The translations under genes were made by a program, and so were the position numbers. Positions 1 through 10,018 of a stretch of 64,000 bases of DNA are shown piece by piece. This DNA comes from an uncultured Pelagibacteraceae bacterium (GTDB lineage: Bacteria; Pseudomonadota; Alphaproteobacteria; Pelagibacterales; Pelagibacteraceae). Numbering within the stretch: position 1 is the stretch's first letter; the number at the start of each line of letters is the position of its first letter. The stretch is from NCBI GenBank assembly GCA_902584995.1, contig CACICF010000005.1, positions 1 to 64,000 on the forward strand, in the 5' to 3' direction. The notes beneath the pieces were generated by a model, which saw nothing but the letters and a program-made list of their open reading frames with translations, was not told the DNA's origin and ran no database searches.

Positions 1-1067
1 AAGTCGAAAATAGTTTCATTAATTATTTCAATAAAAAAACTGAAATATACCAAGGTATGAAATTGATAGATGAAAAACTCGGTGGCACAACACCTCTAGA
101 GGTAATTTTGAAATTCCCTATTTCAAAAGATGAGATGAAAGATGCCGAAAATGACTGGGGTGATGAAGAAGAAAACGATGAGAAGTATTGGTTTACAAAA
201 GATAAGATAGATAAAATAACCAGAGTTCACAATTATCTTGATAATATTGAAGCCATAGGAAAAGTTCTATCTTTCTCCTCAATAATTGAGGTGGCAACAA
301 AATTAAATAATAATAAACCTCTTGGCACACTGGAAATGGGTGTGCTTTACACAAAAATCCCAGATACGATAAAAAAGGAAATTATTGATCCATATATCTC
401 TATTAAAGATTCAGAGGCAAGAATAAGTTTAAGAATAAAAGACTCTTTAGATGGGTTAAGAAGAAATGAACTTATAAACAAAATAAATTTTGATTTAGAA
501 AATAAATTGGGTATTAAAAAAGATGAATTCAAACTTGGAGGCGTACTGATATTATTTAACAATTTACTTCAAAGTTTATTTAAATCTCAAATATTAACTT
601 TGGGTTTTGTTATGATTGGAATTTTAATAATGTTTTTAATTCTCTTTAAAAATATAAAAATTTCACTTATAGGTGTAGTTCCAAATTTTATTGCTGCTTT
701 TTTTATTTTAGGAATAATAGGTTTAGTGGGAATACCTCTGGATATGATGACTATAACTATTGCAGCTATCACAATTGGAATAGCTGTAGATAACAGCATT
801 CATTATATTTACAGATTTAAAGAAGAATTAATTAATTTTAAAGATTACGATACAACAATCAAATATTGTCATTCAACGGTTGGAGTAGCAATACTCAATA
901 CATCAATCACAATTGTATTTGGTTTTTCTATTTTAATTTTATCTAATTTTATTCCTACAATTTATTTTGGTGTCTTTACTGGAATTGCAATGCTGTTAGC
1001 TATGATATCTGTTTTAACATTATTACCATCTCTTCTTTTAGTATTTAAACCTTTCAAAATAAAATAA
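1..1067 (+). CDS. RND/MMPL-family exporter, C-terminal part (cut by window edge)
   Basis: The frame is open from base 3, so the gene starts before the window and about 355 C-terminal residues are visible; the ATG at 57 is internal. A hydrophilic, presumably periplasmic stretch of about 190 residues is followed by roughly five hydrophobic segments. GIAVDNSIH in the second of these carries the Asp of the membrane proton relay seen in RND/MMPL and Patched-like exporters. Proteins of this family sit in the inner membrane and export lipids or drugs using the proton gradient; the substrate cannot be read from the sequence. The stop codon abuts the GTG start of the next gene, so the two are probably co-transcribed. 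Family call is firm, substrate unknown. Confidence 0.85.
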   Translation, partial: VENSFINYFNKKTEIYQGMKLIDEKLGGTTPLEVILKFPISKDEMKDAENDWGDEEENDEKYWFTKDKIDKITRVHNYLDNIEAIGKVLSFSSIIEVATKLNNNKPLGTLEMGVLYTKIPDTIKKEIIDPYISIKDSEARISLRIKDSLDGLRRNELINKINFDLENKLGIKKDEFKLGGVLILFNNLLQSLFKSQILTLGFVMIGILIMFLILFKNIKISLIGVVPNFIAAFFILGIIGLVGIPLDMMTITIAAITIGIAVDNSIHYIYRFKEELINFKDYDTTIKYCHSTVGVAILNTSITIVFGFSILILSNFIPTIYFGVFTGIAMLLAMISVLTLLPSLLLVFKPFKIK

Positions 1068-1613
1068 GTGATCGAGACAGTTAAAGATATATTCAGTGAT
1101 TTATACACATTTGATATTATTTACTTAGTTTTTACGACACTCTCAGTAGTGAAATGTTCAAAAAAAGGTTTTGTGTTAAGTGTTTTGTCAGCGTCTAAGT
1201 GGCTTTTAGCTTATGTGGTTACTCTTTTCTTATTTCCAAAAGCAAAACCATATTTAAAAGATATTATTGACAGTGAATATATTCTTGATCTGGTTGTTGG
1301 CATCGGATTATATGTAATAATTATTTTCTCAATTTTATTAATTAACAAAGGAATAAATAGAGCAATCACATATTCTGTTCTGGGTAATTTAGATAGAATC
1401 TTTGGTTTCTTTTTTGGCTTTATTAGAGCTTACATTATTGTAGTTTGTATTTATACAACCATAAATATAGTCTATAATCATAAAAAATGGCCAATTAACT
1501 TGGATGACGCTTTTACATATGCATGGGTTGAAAAAGGCAGCAACTATCTTATAAAAGAATTCCCAGACAAAAAAGATTATGAAGAAACTAAAGAAAAAGT
1601 TCAAGATATATGA
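1068..1613 (+). CDS. cvpA: CvpA family membrane protein
   Basis: A 181-residue protein with four predicted membrane helices (about residues 15-35, 40-57, 70-95, 110-132) and a charged C-terminal tail. Size, topology and position directly before purF match the CvpA (colicin V production) family, whose cellular role is still poorly defined (envelope and stress-related). The start is GTG, directly after the stop of the exporter gene; no in-frame ATG offers a better N-terminus. The last 35 bases overlap the start of purF, which suggests translational coupling. Sequence identity to known CvpA cannot be measured here, so the call rests on topology and synteny. Confidence 0.75.
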   Translation: MIETVKDIFSDLYTFDIIYLVFTTLSVVKCSKKGFVLSVLSASKWLLAYVVTLFLFPKAKPYLKDIIDSEYILDLVVGIGLYVIIIFSILLINKGINRAITYSVLGNLDRIFGFFFGFIRAYIIVVCIYTTINIVYNHKKWPINLDDAFTYAWVEKGSNYLIKEFPDKKDYEETKEKVQDI

Positions 1614-3048
1614 TCCTAAAATTAAAGAAGAGTGTGCCGTTTTTGGAATAAGTAATTCTAATGACGCATCCACTCTTACTGCTTTAGGTCTTCATGCTCT
1701 TCAACACAGAGGACAGGAGGGTTGTGGTATTGTTTCATACGATGGTGAAAAATATCATTCAGAAAAAAGATTTGGTTTAGTTGGAGATAACTTTAATGAT
1801 GAAAAAGTTATAAAAAAACTTCCTGGAAAACATGCAATAGGTCATAATCGTTACTCAACAACTGGTGGAACTGCTTTGAGGAACGTTCAACCTTTTTTTG
1901 CTGATACAAATGCAGGTGGTATAGGAGTTGCACATAACGGTAATCTTACAAATGCAATTACATTAAGAAATAAATTAGTTCAAGAAGGAGCCATTTTTTA
2001 CACAACGTCTGACACGGAGACAATTGTTCAATTAATAGCTAAATCAAAAAGAGTAAAAACTATAGACAAAATTATTGATGCTATATTTCAAATTCAAGGT
2101 GGTTATGCACTTGTAATGATGACACAAAACACACTTATTGGTGTAAGAGATCCTTATGGAATAAGGCCACTAGTAATTGGTAAGTTAAAAAATTCCTATG
2201 TTTTTGCTTCTGAAACATGTGCATTTGACATTATTGGAGCTAAGTTTGTTAGAGAAGTAGAAAATGGTGAGATTGTTTATGTTGAAAATGATGAATTAAA
2301 AAGCATCAAACCTTTTCCTCCAAAAAAAATTAGGCCTTGTGTTTTTGAATACATTTATTTTTCAAGACCAGATAGTATTTTAAATGGCAAAACAGCCTAT
2401 GAATACAGAAAAAATTTTGGTGCTCAACTAGCAAAAGAGGATGGGATCGATGCAGATATAGTTGTACCAGTACCAGATTCTGGAAATGCAGCGGCATTAG
2501 GATATGCAGAAGAAAAAAGGTTCAAGTTTGATTTAGGTTTAATTAGAAACCATTATGTGGGTAGAACATTTATAGAGCCGTCGCAACAGATTAGGAGTCT
2601 AGGAGTTAAATTAAAATTAAATCCAAACATATCCGTAATTAAAAATAAAAAAATAATTTTAGTTGATGACTCTCTTGTAAGAGGAACAACGTCATCTAAA
2701 ATAGTCAAAATGCTTTATGATGCTGGTGCTAAAGAAGTCCATGTCAGAATAGCAAGTCCAGAAATAAAGTTTCCTGATTTTTATGGAGTAGATACGCCAA
2801 CTAAAAAGGAACTCATGGCCGCAAATAAATCCACAGATCAAATTTGTGATTTTATCAAAGCAAAATCTCTTAAATTCTTAAGTTTAAACGGTTTATATCT
2901 AGGAATGGGATTTGATAAAAGAAATGATAACTATCCACAATTAACAGATCATCACTTTACAGGTGAATATCCTGTAAAAATAATTGATGAACTTGGTGAG
3001 GATAAAGTCACACAACTTTCGTTATTAAGTACTGCATCAAATAATTAA
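1579..3048 (+). CDS. purF: Amidophosphoribosyltransferase
   Basis: First committed step of purine synthesis: transfers the glutamine amide to PRPP to give phosphoribosylamine. The class II glutaminase nucleophile is Cys19 in EECAVFGI, so an 18-residue propeptide must be removed. GHNRYSTTG and AHNGNLTN are typical glutaminase motifs, and VDDSLVRGTT is the PRPP-binding loop. Length (489) is normal. The positions where Bacillus-type enzymes carry Fe-S cysteines read FPDFYGVDT and TDHHFTGEYP here, without the cysteines, so a cluster is unlikely. The ATG at 1579 overlaps cvpA by 35 bases; the next gene starts 1 base after the stop. Confidence 0.97.
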   Translation: MKKLKKKFKIYDPKIKEECAVFGISNSNDASTLTALGLHALQHRGQEGCGIVSYDGEKYHSEKRFGLVGDNFNDEKVIKKLPGKHAIGHNRYSTTGGTALRNVQPFFADTNAGGIGVAHNGNLTNAITLRNKLVQEGAIFYTTSDTETIVQLIAKSKRVKTIDKIIDAIFQIQGGYALVMMTQNTLIGVRDPYGIRPLVIGKLKNSYVFASETCAFDIIGAKFVREVENGEIVYVENDELKSIKPFPPKKIRPCVFEYIYFSRPDSILNGKTAYEYRKNFGAQLAKEDGIDADIVVPVPDSGNAAALGYAEEKRFKFDLGLIRNHYVGRTFIEPSQQIRSLGVKLKLNPNISVIKNKKIILVDDSLVRGTTSSKIVKMLYDAGAKEVHVRIASPEIKFPDFYGVDTPTKKELMAANKSTDQICDFIKAKSLKFLSLNGLYLGMGFDKRNDNYPQLTDHHFTGEYPVKIIDELGEDKVTQLSLLSTASNN

Positions 3049-3049
3049 T

Positions 3050-3607
3050 ATGAAAAAAGTAAGTTTTACTGAAATGAAGAATGGCACAAAAGATGATTAT
3101 CAACTTTTAGAAAAGTTAGAAAGTCAGTATGAAAGAAAAACAGCTGATAGAATTCTAAATTATCTAGCTTCACAAACTACTACACTTGAAGGGTATCAAA
3201 TAACAAGACTGGAACATGCTCTACAAGCAGCAACTAGAGCATATAAAAATGGAGAAAACGAGGAAATGGTAGTAGCTACATTATTGCATGATCTCGGAGA
3301 TGAGTTGGCTCCAATGAATCATTCTCAATATGCAGCATCAGTAATTAAACCATATGTCTCAGAAAAAACTTACTGGATTATTTTGCACCATGGTTTATTT
3401 CAAACTTATTACTCTGCTGAACATTTAGGTGGAGATAAAAATGCTAGAGAAAAATATAAAGATTCTCAACATTATCAAGCAACAATAGATTTTTGTGAAA
3501 ATTATGACCAAGCTTCATTTGATCCAAATTATAAATCAATGACTTTAAAAGATTTTGAGCCAATGGTAAGAAATATTTTTGCGAGAAAACCTTTCTATCA
3601 TCACTAA
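3050..3607 (+). CDS. HD-domain protein, possible mixed-valent diiron oxygenase
   Basis: A 185-residue HD-superfamily protein. Candidate metal ligands are His56 (LEHALQ), His80-Asp81 (LLHDLGD), His91 (MNHSQ), His113/114 (ILHHG) and Asp153 (NYDQ). This spacing resembles the six-ligand diiron subgroup (PhnZ, TmpB, inositol oxygenase) rather than simple HD phosphohydrolases, and the EHALQ context is PhnZ-like. Members of that subgroup oxidise hydroxy-phosphonates or similar small molecules. No phosphonate genes lie nearby, so the substrate is open. The ATG lies 1 base after the purF stop and the gene overlaps or abuts the next one, so it probably belongs to the purF transcript. Confidence 0.7.
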   Translation: MKKVSFTEMKNGTKDDYQLLEKLESQYERKTADRILNYLASQTTTLEGYQITRLEHALQAATRAYKNGENEEMVVATLLHDLGDELAPMNHSQYAASVIKPYVSEKTYWIILHHGLFQTYYSAEHLGGDKNAREKYKDSQHYQATIDFCENYDQASFDPNYKSMTLKDFEPMVRNIFARKPFYHH

Positions 3608-5549
3608 ATTGTCTAATATTTTAAAAAACGAGAAAAGCCCTTACCTTCAACAACATAAAGATAATCCTGTTGATTGGTTTCCATGGAATAAAGAAACTCT
3701 AGAAAAAGCAAAAAAGGAAAAAAAGCCAATATTTTTAAGCGTTGGATACGCTAGCTGTCATTGGTGTCATGTTATGGCACATGAAAGCTTTGAAAATGAA
3801 GAAACTGCTAAACTTATGAATGAAAAATTTATAAATATTAAAGTTGATAGAGAGGAAAGACCAGATTTAGATTATGTTTTTCAAAAAAGTTTATCAATAT
3901 TGACAGGTGCCCAAGGAGGATGGCCACTATCAATGTTTTTAGATGAAAATGGAGTACCTTTTACTGGTGGAACATATTTTCCGCCAAAAGAAATACAAGG
4001 AAGACCGGACTTTAAAAAAGTCTTAAATAATGTTCACAATGTTTATAATGAAAACAGAGAAAAAATCTTAGCTCAAGCTCCTCAAGTAAAAGATATATTT
4101 TCAAAAATAAATCAAAGATCTGCAGTTTTAAGCCAACCTCTAGAGCCATTTGTTGAAAAAATTATCAATTATTTAGACGAAAATAACGGTAGCTTTAAAG
4201 GAGCACCAAAGTTTCCACAATTTTATTTGTTTGATGCAATGTTTTATTTTTATTTGAAAACTAAAAATAAAAATTATTTTAAACCAGTTGAAACTTTACT
4301 TACTAACCTATGCTCAAAAGGAATTTACGATCATCTTGAAGGAGGAATTTCAAGGTATGCTGTTGATGAAAAATGGATAATCCCACACTTTGAGAAAATG
4401 CTTTATGATAATATTCAGTTTATAGATCTTTTAACAAAATTTTATCAAAATACAAAAAATGAATATTTTAAAAATAAACTTTTGCAAACAATTCAATATT
4501 TTAATAATGAATTTAAAAATAATGAAAAACTATATGGTTCAGCATATGATGCTGATAGCGAAGGTGTTGAAGGAAAATATTATGTTTGGTCATATGAAGA
4601 ATTAAAAAATCTTTTAAAAGAAGATATTAAATTACTAGAAAATAAGTACGAAATTTCGCAGAGAGGTAATTTTGAAGGTAATAACATTTTGTTAGAAAAA
4701 AATTTATTACCTGACGAAGATAAAAATAACTTAGACCAGATAAAAAATAAACTACTTAATATTAGAAGAAAAAGAATAAAACCATTTTTTGATGATAAAT
4801 CTCAAACTGATTTAAATGCATATATGCTCCAAGTTCTCCTCAAAACCTCAGTATATTTAGACGATGAAGATTTAAAAAGTAACACGATAGAAACAATTGA
4901 AATATTAAATAAAAAATTGCATCAAAAAATTATTCATTGTTATGAAAATAAAGAAATAGAAACTTTTCTTGAGGACTATGTATATTATGCTTTACTCATG
5001 ATAACGCTATATGAAGTTAATGCTGACAAAAAAGCTTTAGAAAAATCGATAAAAATAATGAATGATACTTGGGAATTATTCTTTAATAAAGAAACACAGC
5101 TATTTCAGAAAAATATTATTAAAGATAATGATTTGTTTGCAAGTCCACTAGACTTAAATGATAGCAATATACCAAATGGCAATAGTGTTTATCTACTAAT
5201 TTCAAATAAATTATATTCAATTACAAATGATATAATATGGTCTGAAAGAAATAAGGTTCTTGAAAAATCATTTCATCAAGTTTTAAACTCTTATTATTCA
5301 CAAATGTTTAGCTTTATTAAAACCCTAGATATTTGCGATAATAGCTTATCATTTACATTCAGTGGAACATCCCAGTCTATTAAGGAAATACAGCTTTATT
5401 TACAAAAAGAATATCTAGGAGTTGCAACATTTGTTTACCAATTAAATAATGATACAAAACCTAGTGTTATTATATGTAAAAACCAAATTTGTTCTAATAA
5501 ATTAACTAACATAAACGAAGCTGTTGAATATCTAAGTAAGAGTGATTAA
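3579..5549 (+). CDS. Thioredoxin-domain protein of the YyaL/DUF255 family
   Basis: A 656-residue protein with an N-terminal thioredoxin-like domain (about residues 15-180) carrying Cys60-His-Trp-Cys63 in [11 protein letters not shown] and the family hallmark [11 protein letters not shown], followed by a long (alpha/alpha) barrel-like region related to N-acylglucosamine epimerase/cellulase folds. This matches bacterial YyaL and eukaryotic SPATA20; the biochemical role is not established. Two TTG starts are possible: 3579 (29-base overlap with the HD gene) and 3609 (one base after that stop). Neither has a strong ribosome-binding site, so the N-terminus is uncertain by ten residues. Confidence 0.9.
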   Translation: MRENLSIITKLSNILKNEKSPYLQQHKDNPVDWFPWNKETLEKAKKEKKPIFLSVGYASCHWCHVMAHESFENEETAKLMNEKFINIKVDREERPDLDYVFQKSLSILTGAQGGWPLSMFLDENGVPFTGGTYFPPKEIQGRPDFKKVLNNVHNVYNENREKILAQAPQVKDIFSKINQRSAVLSQPLEPFVEKIINYLDENNGSFKGAPKFPQFYLFDAMFYFYLKTKNKNYFKPVETLLTNLCSKGIYDHLEGGISRYAVDEKWIIPHFEKMLYDNIQFIDLLTKFYQNTKNEYFKNKLLQTIQYFNNEFKNNEKLYGSAYDADSEGVEGKYYVWSYEELKNLLKEDIKLLENKYEISQRGNFEGNNILLEKNLLPDEDKNNLDQIKNKLLNIRRKRIKPFFDDKSQTDLNAYMLQVLLKTSVYLDDEDLKSNTIETIEILNKKLHQKIIHCYENKEIETFLEDYVYYALLMITLYEVNADKKALEKSIKIMNDTWELFFNKETQLFQKNIIKDNDLFASPLDLNDSNIPNGNSVYLLISNKLYSITNDIIWSERNKVLEKSFHQVLNSYYSQMFSFIKTLDICDNSLSFTFSGTSQSIKEIQLYLQKEYLGVATFVYQLNNDTKPSVIICKNQICSNKLTNINEAVEYLSKSD

Positions 5550-5558
5550 ATCATTAAT

Positions 5559-6848
5559 ATGAATAAAGATAATATAATTGATTATTTTAAATCAGGAATT
5601 AAGGAATCTTTTAATACTAAAATTGGTGTTGAGCACGAAAAATTCCTTTTCTATAAGAAGAATAATAAAAGAATTAATTATTCTACAATTAAAGATATTT
5701 TCAAAATTTTATACGAATTTAGTTGGAAGCCATCCTATGAAGGTGAGAACGTTATAGCGTTAAATAAAGATAATAAGAGTATAACTTTAGAACCAGGTAA
5801 TCAAATTGAGCTTGCAGGTGCTCAATTAAATAATATTCATGAAGTTTGCTCTGAGGCTAATAATTATTTGTTTGAACTTAAACAAGTTGTTGAAAAATTA
5901 GATTTAAAAATAGTAAGTGCTGGATTTGATCCAATATCTAAATTGTCTGAAATTCCAAATAATCCTAAAAAAAGATATGAAGTAATGACAAAAGATATGC
6001 CTAAAGGTGGATCGCTTAGTTTAGATATGATGTATAGAACATCTGGGACGCAGCTAAATCTAGACTACACTTCTGAAAATGATTTCATAAAAAAGTTTAA
6101 ATTAGCAAATAGTTTAGTTCCGTTAAGTATTGCACTTTTTGCAAACTCGTCAATAGTTGAAAAAAAAGATAGTAAATACTTATCATACCGATCAAAAGTA
6201 TGGCAAGAAACATCAAGGGGTGGCCTTCCAGAAATTTTTTTAGAAAATGTTGATTTTGAAAAATATGCGGATTTTGTAATGGATTATCCAATGCTGTTTA
6301 TAAAAAAAAATGATAAATATTTATCTGGTAAAAATTATAAATTTTCTGATTATATGAATGGTAATATTCAAGAAATAAATAAATCTTTGCCGAGTATTGA
6401 CGATCTTGGATTACATTTAAGTACTATATTTACAGAGAATAGATTAAAACAATATATCGAATTAAGATCTATGGATACTTGTGGTTGGAACTGTATCTGT
6501 GCTGGTCCTGCTTTTTTTACTGGTCTTTTATACGGCAATTTAGACGAAGCATTAGAATTTATTTTAAAATGGGAAAAGAAAGATTTATTGAATGCGTATA
6601 AAGATGCACCAATGAAGGGACTTGATACAAAATTAATGGATAAAGATATGATTTATTGGATCTCTAATTTGTTAAAAATTGCTGAAAAAGGCTTAGAAAA
6701 GAGAGATTTTATTGGAAAAAGTGGTACAAACGAAACTAAATACTTGGAACATCTAAATAAGATTATCAATAATAAAGAAACAGTGGCCAGTCATGTTATA
6801 AATAAATTCTCTAAATTTCAAAATTTAGAAGATTTATATGACAAATAA
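5559..6848 (+). CDS. gshA: Glutamate-cysteine ligase (class II, alphaproteobacterial/plant type)
   Basis: Joins glutamate and cysteine with ATP, the first step of glutathione synthesis. The 429-residue length and motifs IGVEHEKF, EPGNQIELAG and MMYRTSGTQLNLDY are those of the GCS2-type enzyme of alphaproteobacteria and plants, unlike the E. coli type. IELRSMDTCGWNC holds the late substrate-binding region. It overlaps gshB by 11 bases, so the two steps of glutathione synthesis are translated as a coupled pair. Nine bases separate it from the YyaL-type gene upstream. Confidence 0.93.
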   Translation: MNKDNIIDYFKSGIKESFNTKIGVEHEKFLFYKKNNKRINYSTIKDIFKILYEFSWKPSYEGENVIALNKDNKSITLEPGNQIELAGAQLNNIHEVCSEANNYLFELKQVVEKLDLKIVSAGFDPISKLSEIPNNPKKRYEVMTKDMPKGGSLSLDMMYRTSGTQLNLDYTSENDFIKKFKLANSLVPLSIALFANSSIVEKKDSKYLSYRSKVWQETSRGGLPEIFLENVDFEKYADFVMDYPMLFIKKNDKYLSGKNYKFSDYMNGNIQEINKSLPSIDDLGLHLSTIFTENRLKQYIELRSMDTCGWNCICAGPAFFTGLLYGNLDEALEFILKWEKKDLLNAYKDAPMKGLDTKLMDKDMIYWISNLLKIAEKGLEKRDFIGKSGTNETKYLEHLNKIINNKETVASHVINKFSKFQNLEDLYDK

Positions 6849-7764
6849 AATTATAGGCATACAAGGCGATAAATTAGATAAAATTAATATATCTTCTGAT
6901 ACATCGATATTTTTAGCTCATGAAGCTCAGAAACTAGGATATAAAATATTTTATTATACTCCTTCAAACTTATCCATCATCAAAAATAAAACATATGCAA
7001 ATGGAGTATTTATCAAATTAAATTATGAAAGAAAAAAATTTTATAAAATTTATAAAAAACAAAAAATTGATGTTGAAAATTTTAAATTTATTTTAATTAG
7101 GCAGGATCCACCATTTAATTCTGAATATTTAATTACTACTCTCATTTTAGATGATTTAAAAAAAACAAGAGTAATAAATAACCCAGTAGCAATTAGAAAC
7201 GTATCTGAAAAATTATATTCGAAAAAATTCATAAAATACATGCCAGATACAATATTTTCAAATAATATTGAAGAAGTTAAAAAGTTTTATAAACTAAATA
7301 AAAGTATAATTATGAAACCTATTAACGGATATGGAGGTAATCAAATACATTTGATTAAGAGTAAGTTTAATAAAAAATTAATTACAAATTTTTTAAAAAA
7401 AAATGGACACTCAATGTTTCAAAAATTTTTAAAAAATATATCTAAAGGCGATAAAAGAGTTTTTATAATTAATGGAAAAGTATGTGGTGCAATCTCACGA
7501 GTTCCTAAGAAAGGTTCATATTTAAGTAATATGAGTAAAGGTGCTGTACCAAAACTTACTAGTCTTACCAAAAAAGAAATTAGGATTTCAAAAATTATTG
7601 GTAAAAGATTAAAGAAAGATAATATTTATTTTGCTGGAATTGACTTTATAGATCAACAGTTAAATGGAGATATTAATGTTACCTCACCTACTGGACTAAA
7701 AACATACTATGACCTATCTAAAATAAATCTTGCTAAGACATTTTGGAAAGGTTTAAAAGCTTGA
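6838..7764 (+). CDS. gshB: Glutathione synthetase
   Basis: Adds glycine to gamma-glutamylcysteine (ATP-grasp ligase). Diagnostic motifs are RQDPPFNSEY (substrate lid region), KPINGYGGN (ATP-grasp glycine loop), GDKRVFIINGK and INVTSPTGL near the C-terminus, a GshB signature. Length (308) is normal. The ATG at 6838 lies inside the end of gshA (11-base overlap). The TGA stop overlaps the TTG start of the following transporter gene, so the operon appears to continue into it. The protein is unusually rich in Lys and Asn, as expected from the AT bias. Confidence 0.95.
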   Translation: MTNKIIGIQGDKLDKINISSDTSIFLAHEAQKLGYKIFYYTPSNLSIIKNKTYANGVFIKLNYERKKFYKIYKKQKIDVENFKFILIRQDPPFNSEYLITTLILDDLKKTRVINNPVAIRNVSEKLYSKKFIKYMPDTIFSNNIEEVKKFYKLNKSIIMKPINGYGGNQIHLIKSKFNKKLITNFLKKNGHSMFQKFLKNISKGDKRVFIINGKVCGAISRVPKKGSYLSNMSKGAVPKLTSLTKKEIRISKIIGKRLKKDNIYFAGIDFIDQQLNGDINVTSPTGLKTYYDLSKINLAKTFWKGLKA

Positions 7765-8636
7765 ATAAATTATCTGATCAAAAAAAAGGGTCATTATTAG
7801 CTTTCGTGGCTGTAATGTTCATCACGCCTGACTCACTTTTAATTAGACTTTCAAACATAGAAACATGGGGAATGTTATTTTATAGAGGTATAATTCCTTT
7901 TTTTGTAGTTTTTATTGGATTATTGTTATTTTATAGACAAAACTTCATAAACGCATTTTTCAAAGTTGGCACTGTTGGTATATTTTATGCTATTAGCTTT
8001 TCAATATGTAATATTACTTTCATAATATCTATTCAAAATACAAATGTAGCCAATACCTTGATCATGATTGCATTAGCACCAATGCTATCTGCAATTTTAG
8101 GTGCTATCTTTTTAAAAGAAATACCTAGTAAAGGGACCTGGATAGCTATTTTTATCACATTTTTTGCTGTTTTATTTATATTCTATGACTCGATTAAAAT
8201 TGGAAATCTCTTTGGAAATATTATGGGATTTGTTACTGCAGCAGGGTTAGCAGTCAATGCTGTACTGATAAGATATGCTAAAGACAGAGATCTTTTGCCA
8301 TCTGCTGTCATTGGAAAATTAGGAGTTGCTGTTTTTGCCTTCTTTTTCGTAGAAAATTTCAATTTAATCGGATCTGATCAGATTTATATACCTTTGATGT
8401 GCATAGTTTGTGTGGCTCTTCCATTTGTTTTGGTAACAATTGCACCTAGGTTTATTCCTGCTGAGGAAGTGAATTTGTTTTTTTTACTTGAAACTATAAT
8501 TGGCCCAATTTGGGTTTGGTTGGTTATAAAAGAGCAACCAACTTTAGAGACTATAATTGGGGGAATTATAATTATCACAACTATTGGAATCCACTCATTT
8601 TTAAAACTTAGAGAATCTCAAAAAATTAATAATTAA
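7761..8636 (+). CDS. DMT superfamily transporter (EamA family)
   Basis: About 291 residues with ten predicted membrane helices arranged as two EamA repeats. Between the repeats sits the usual helix-4 segment NTNVANTLIMIALAP, common in metabolite exporters. EamA proteins are inner-membrane drug/metabolite transporters; the substrate is unknown. I place the start at TTG 7761, which overlaps the gshB stop (TTGA) and has AAAGG nine bases upstream. A TTG at 7743 is also in frame but lacks a ribosome-binding site. This is one of four EamA genes in the window. Confidence 0.85.
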   Translation: MNKLSDQKKGSLLAFVAVMFITPDSLLIRLSNIETWGMLFYRGIIPFFVVFIGLLLFYRQNFINAFFKVGTVGIFYAISFSICNITFIISIQNTNVANTLIMIALAPMLSAILGAIFLKEIPSKGTWIAIFITFFAVLFIFYDSIKIGNLFGNIMGFVTAAGLAVNAVLIRYAKDRDLLPSAVIGKLGVAVFAFFFVENFNLIGSDQIYIPLMCIVCVALPFVLVTIAPRFIPAEEVNLFFLLETIIGPIWVWLVIKEQPTLETIIGGIIIITTIGIHSFLKLRESQKINN

Positions 8637-8677
8637 TTTCTTGATTTAATATTAAATCATCCATAGATAGCGAAATT

Positions 8678-9967
8678 ATGGAGAAGATATTAAAAAACTC
8701 ATGGGCCCTTTTTACAGGTATGGGGCTAATTATGTTAGCTCACGGTTTCCAAGTGTCCTTGCTAGGGGTAAGAGCCGTACATGAAAGTTTTAGTATAACA
8801 GCTACAGGGTTTATGTTAACGGGATATTTTGTTGGGTACTTTATTGGTGCACGAACAGTTCCTATCCTTGTTTCAAGAGTAGGTCATATAAGGGTGTTTG
8901 CAGCTTTTGCTTCAATTGCATCAGTAGTCGTATTAATCCATTCAATTATCATAAATCCGTTTACTTGGTTCTTACTTAGAGTTGTTTCAGGTTTTTCTAT
9001 GGTTTGTCTTTATACAATTGCAGAAAGTTGGTTAAACGATAGAGCAACTAATAAAAACAGAGGAAGTGTATTATCGATTTATATGATTGTTCTCTTTAGT
9101 TCAATGGCAATAGGAATGTTTTTTTTAAATTTTAGTAGACCTGAAAATTTTGAACCATTTATTCTGGTTTCATTATTTATGTCTTGTTCACTTGTTCCAA
9201 TTCTGCTTACAAAAAAGAAAGCTCCAAAATTTAAAAAAATTGTTGGAATGAAAATTAGAGAACTTTATGAGGCCTCACCTTTCGGTATGGTGAGTGCAAT
9301 TTTGTGTGGCGTTTGTCATTCTGCAATGTTTGCATTAATAGCTGTATATGCTGCAGCAATGAATTTTAGTATATTTGAAATATCTTTTGTAACATTTCTA
9401 GTTGCGATTTCTGGTGCAATTTCACAGTGGCCAATTGGAAAAATATCTGACATTTATGATAGAAGAACGGTAACTGTTTATTCTACATTTGCTGCAGCTT
9501 TTTTTGCACTATGTGCAATTTTTTCTGTGGGAACAATGCATTTACCTGATGGATTGGCAAGTACAAAACTTTGGTTTTATATATTTACAGGTTTATATGC
9601 TTTCTTTAGTCTCCCTATGTTTGCTTTGATATTTGCACATACAAATGATTTTGTATCTAAAGAAAAGTTTGTTTCTGCAGGTGCTGGTTTACAATTTGCT
9701 TTTGGTATGGGGGCAATGAGTGGCCCATTTATGTGCTCTTTATTTATGAATTTAGTTGGTGAAAATGGATATTTTATTTTTTTAATTATATTTCACATTA
9801 TGATTGGAATATATGGTCTTTATAGAATGAAAGTAAGAGAGGTTATTGAAAATCCAGATTCTCAATTCACTCCTTTACCAACTACAATTACACCGATCGG
9901 TTTAGAATTAAATCCTGCAACAGAGCCAATTGACGAACCAAAGAAAGAAAATATTCAAAATATTTAA
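8678..9967 (+). CDS. MFS transporter (YcaD-like)
   Basis: A 429-residue major facilitator protein with twelve predicted helices and a hydrophilic C-terminal tail of about 40 residues. The region between helices 2 and 3 contains VPILVSRVGHIRVF, and FLLRVVSGFSMVCLYTIAESWLND is the helix 4 signature seen in the YcaD-like MFS subgroup (shown here as two parts: FLLRVVSGFS and YTIAESWLND). The cargo is unknown. The start ATG is 41 bases after the preceding DMT gene; the AT-rich gap may hold a promoter but none is convincing. Confidence 0.88.
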   Translation: MEKILKNSWALFTGMGLIMLAHGFQVSLLGVRAVHESFSITATGFMLTGYFVGYFIGARTVPILVSRVGHIRVFAAFASIASVVVLIHSIIINPFTWFLLRVVSGFSMVCLYTIAESWLNDRATNKNRGSVLSIYMIVLFSSMAIGMFFLNFSRPENFEPFILVSLFMSCSLVPILLTKKKAPKFKKIVGMKIRELYEASPFGMVSAILCGVCHSAMFALIAVYAAAMNFSIFEISFVTFLVAISGAISQWPIGKISDIYDRRTVTVYSTFAAAFFALCAIFSVGTMHLPDGLASTKLWFYIFTGLYAFFSLPMFALIFAHTNDFVSKEKFVSAGAGLQFAFGMGAMSGPFMCSLFMNLVGENGYFIFLIIFHIMIGIYGLYRMKVREVIENPDSQFTPLPTTITPIGLELNPATEPIDEPKKENIQNI

Positions 9968-10018
9968 AAACAGAAAAATTTCTGTTAAAAAATTTTAGAT
10001 AAATTATAAAATTTCTAG

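Noticed and set aside
8643..8658. Perfect 16-base palindrome GATTTAATATTAAATC before the MFS gene
   Set aside because: All A/T apart from its ends; palindromes like this are expected by chance many times in DNA this AT-rich, and no second copy or promoter match supports an operator.
9969..9986. 8-bp inverted repeat AACAGAAA/TTTCTGTT after the MFS gene as a terminator
   Set aside because: Two-base loop, low-GC stem and an A-run rather than a T-run follow on the + strand; too weak to call a terminator.
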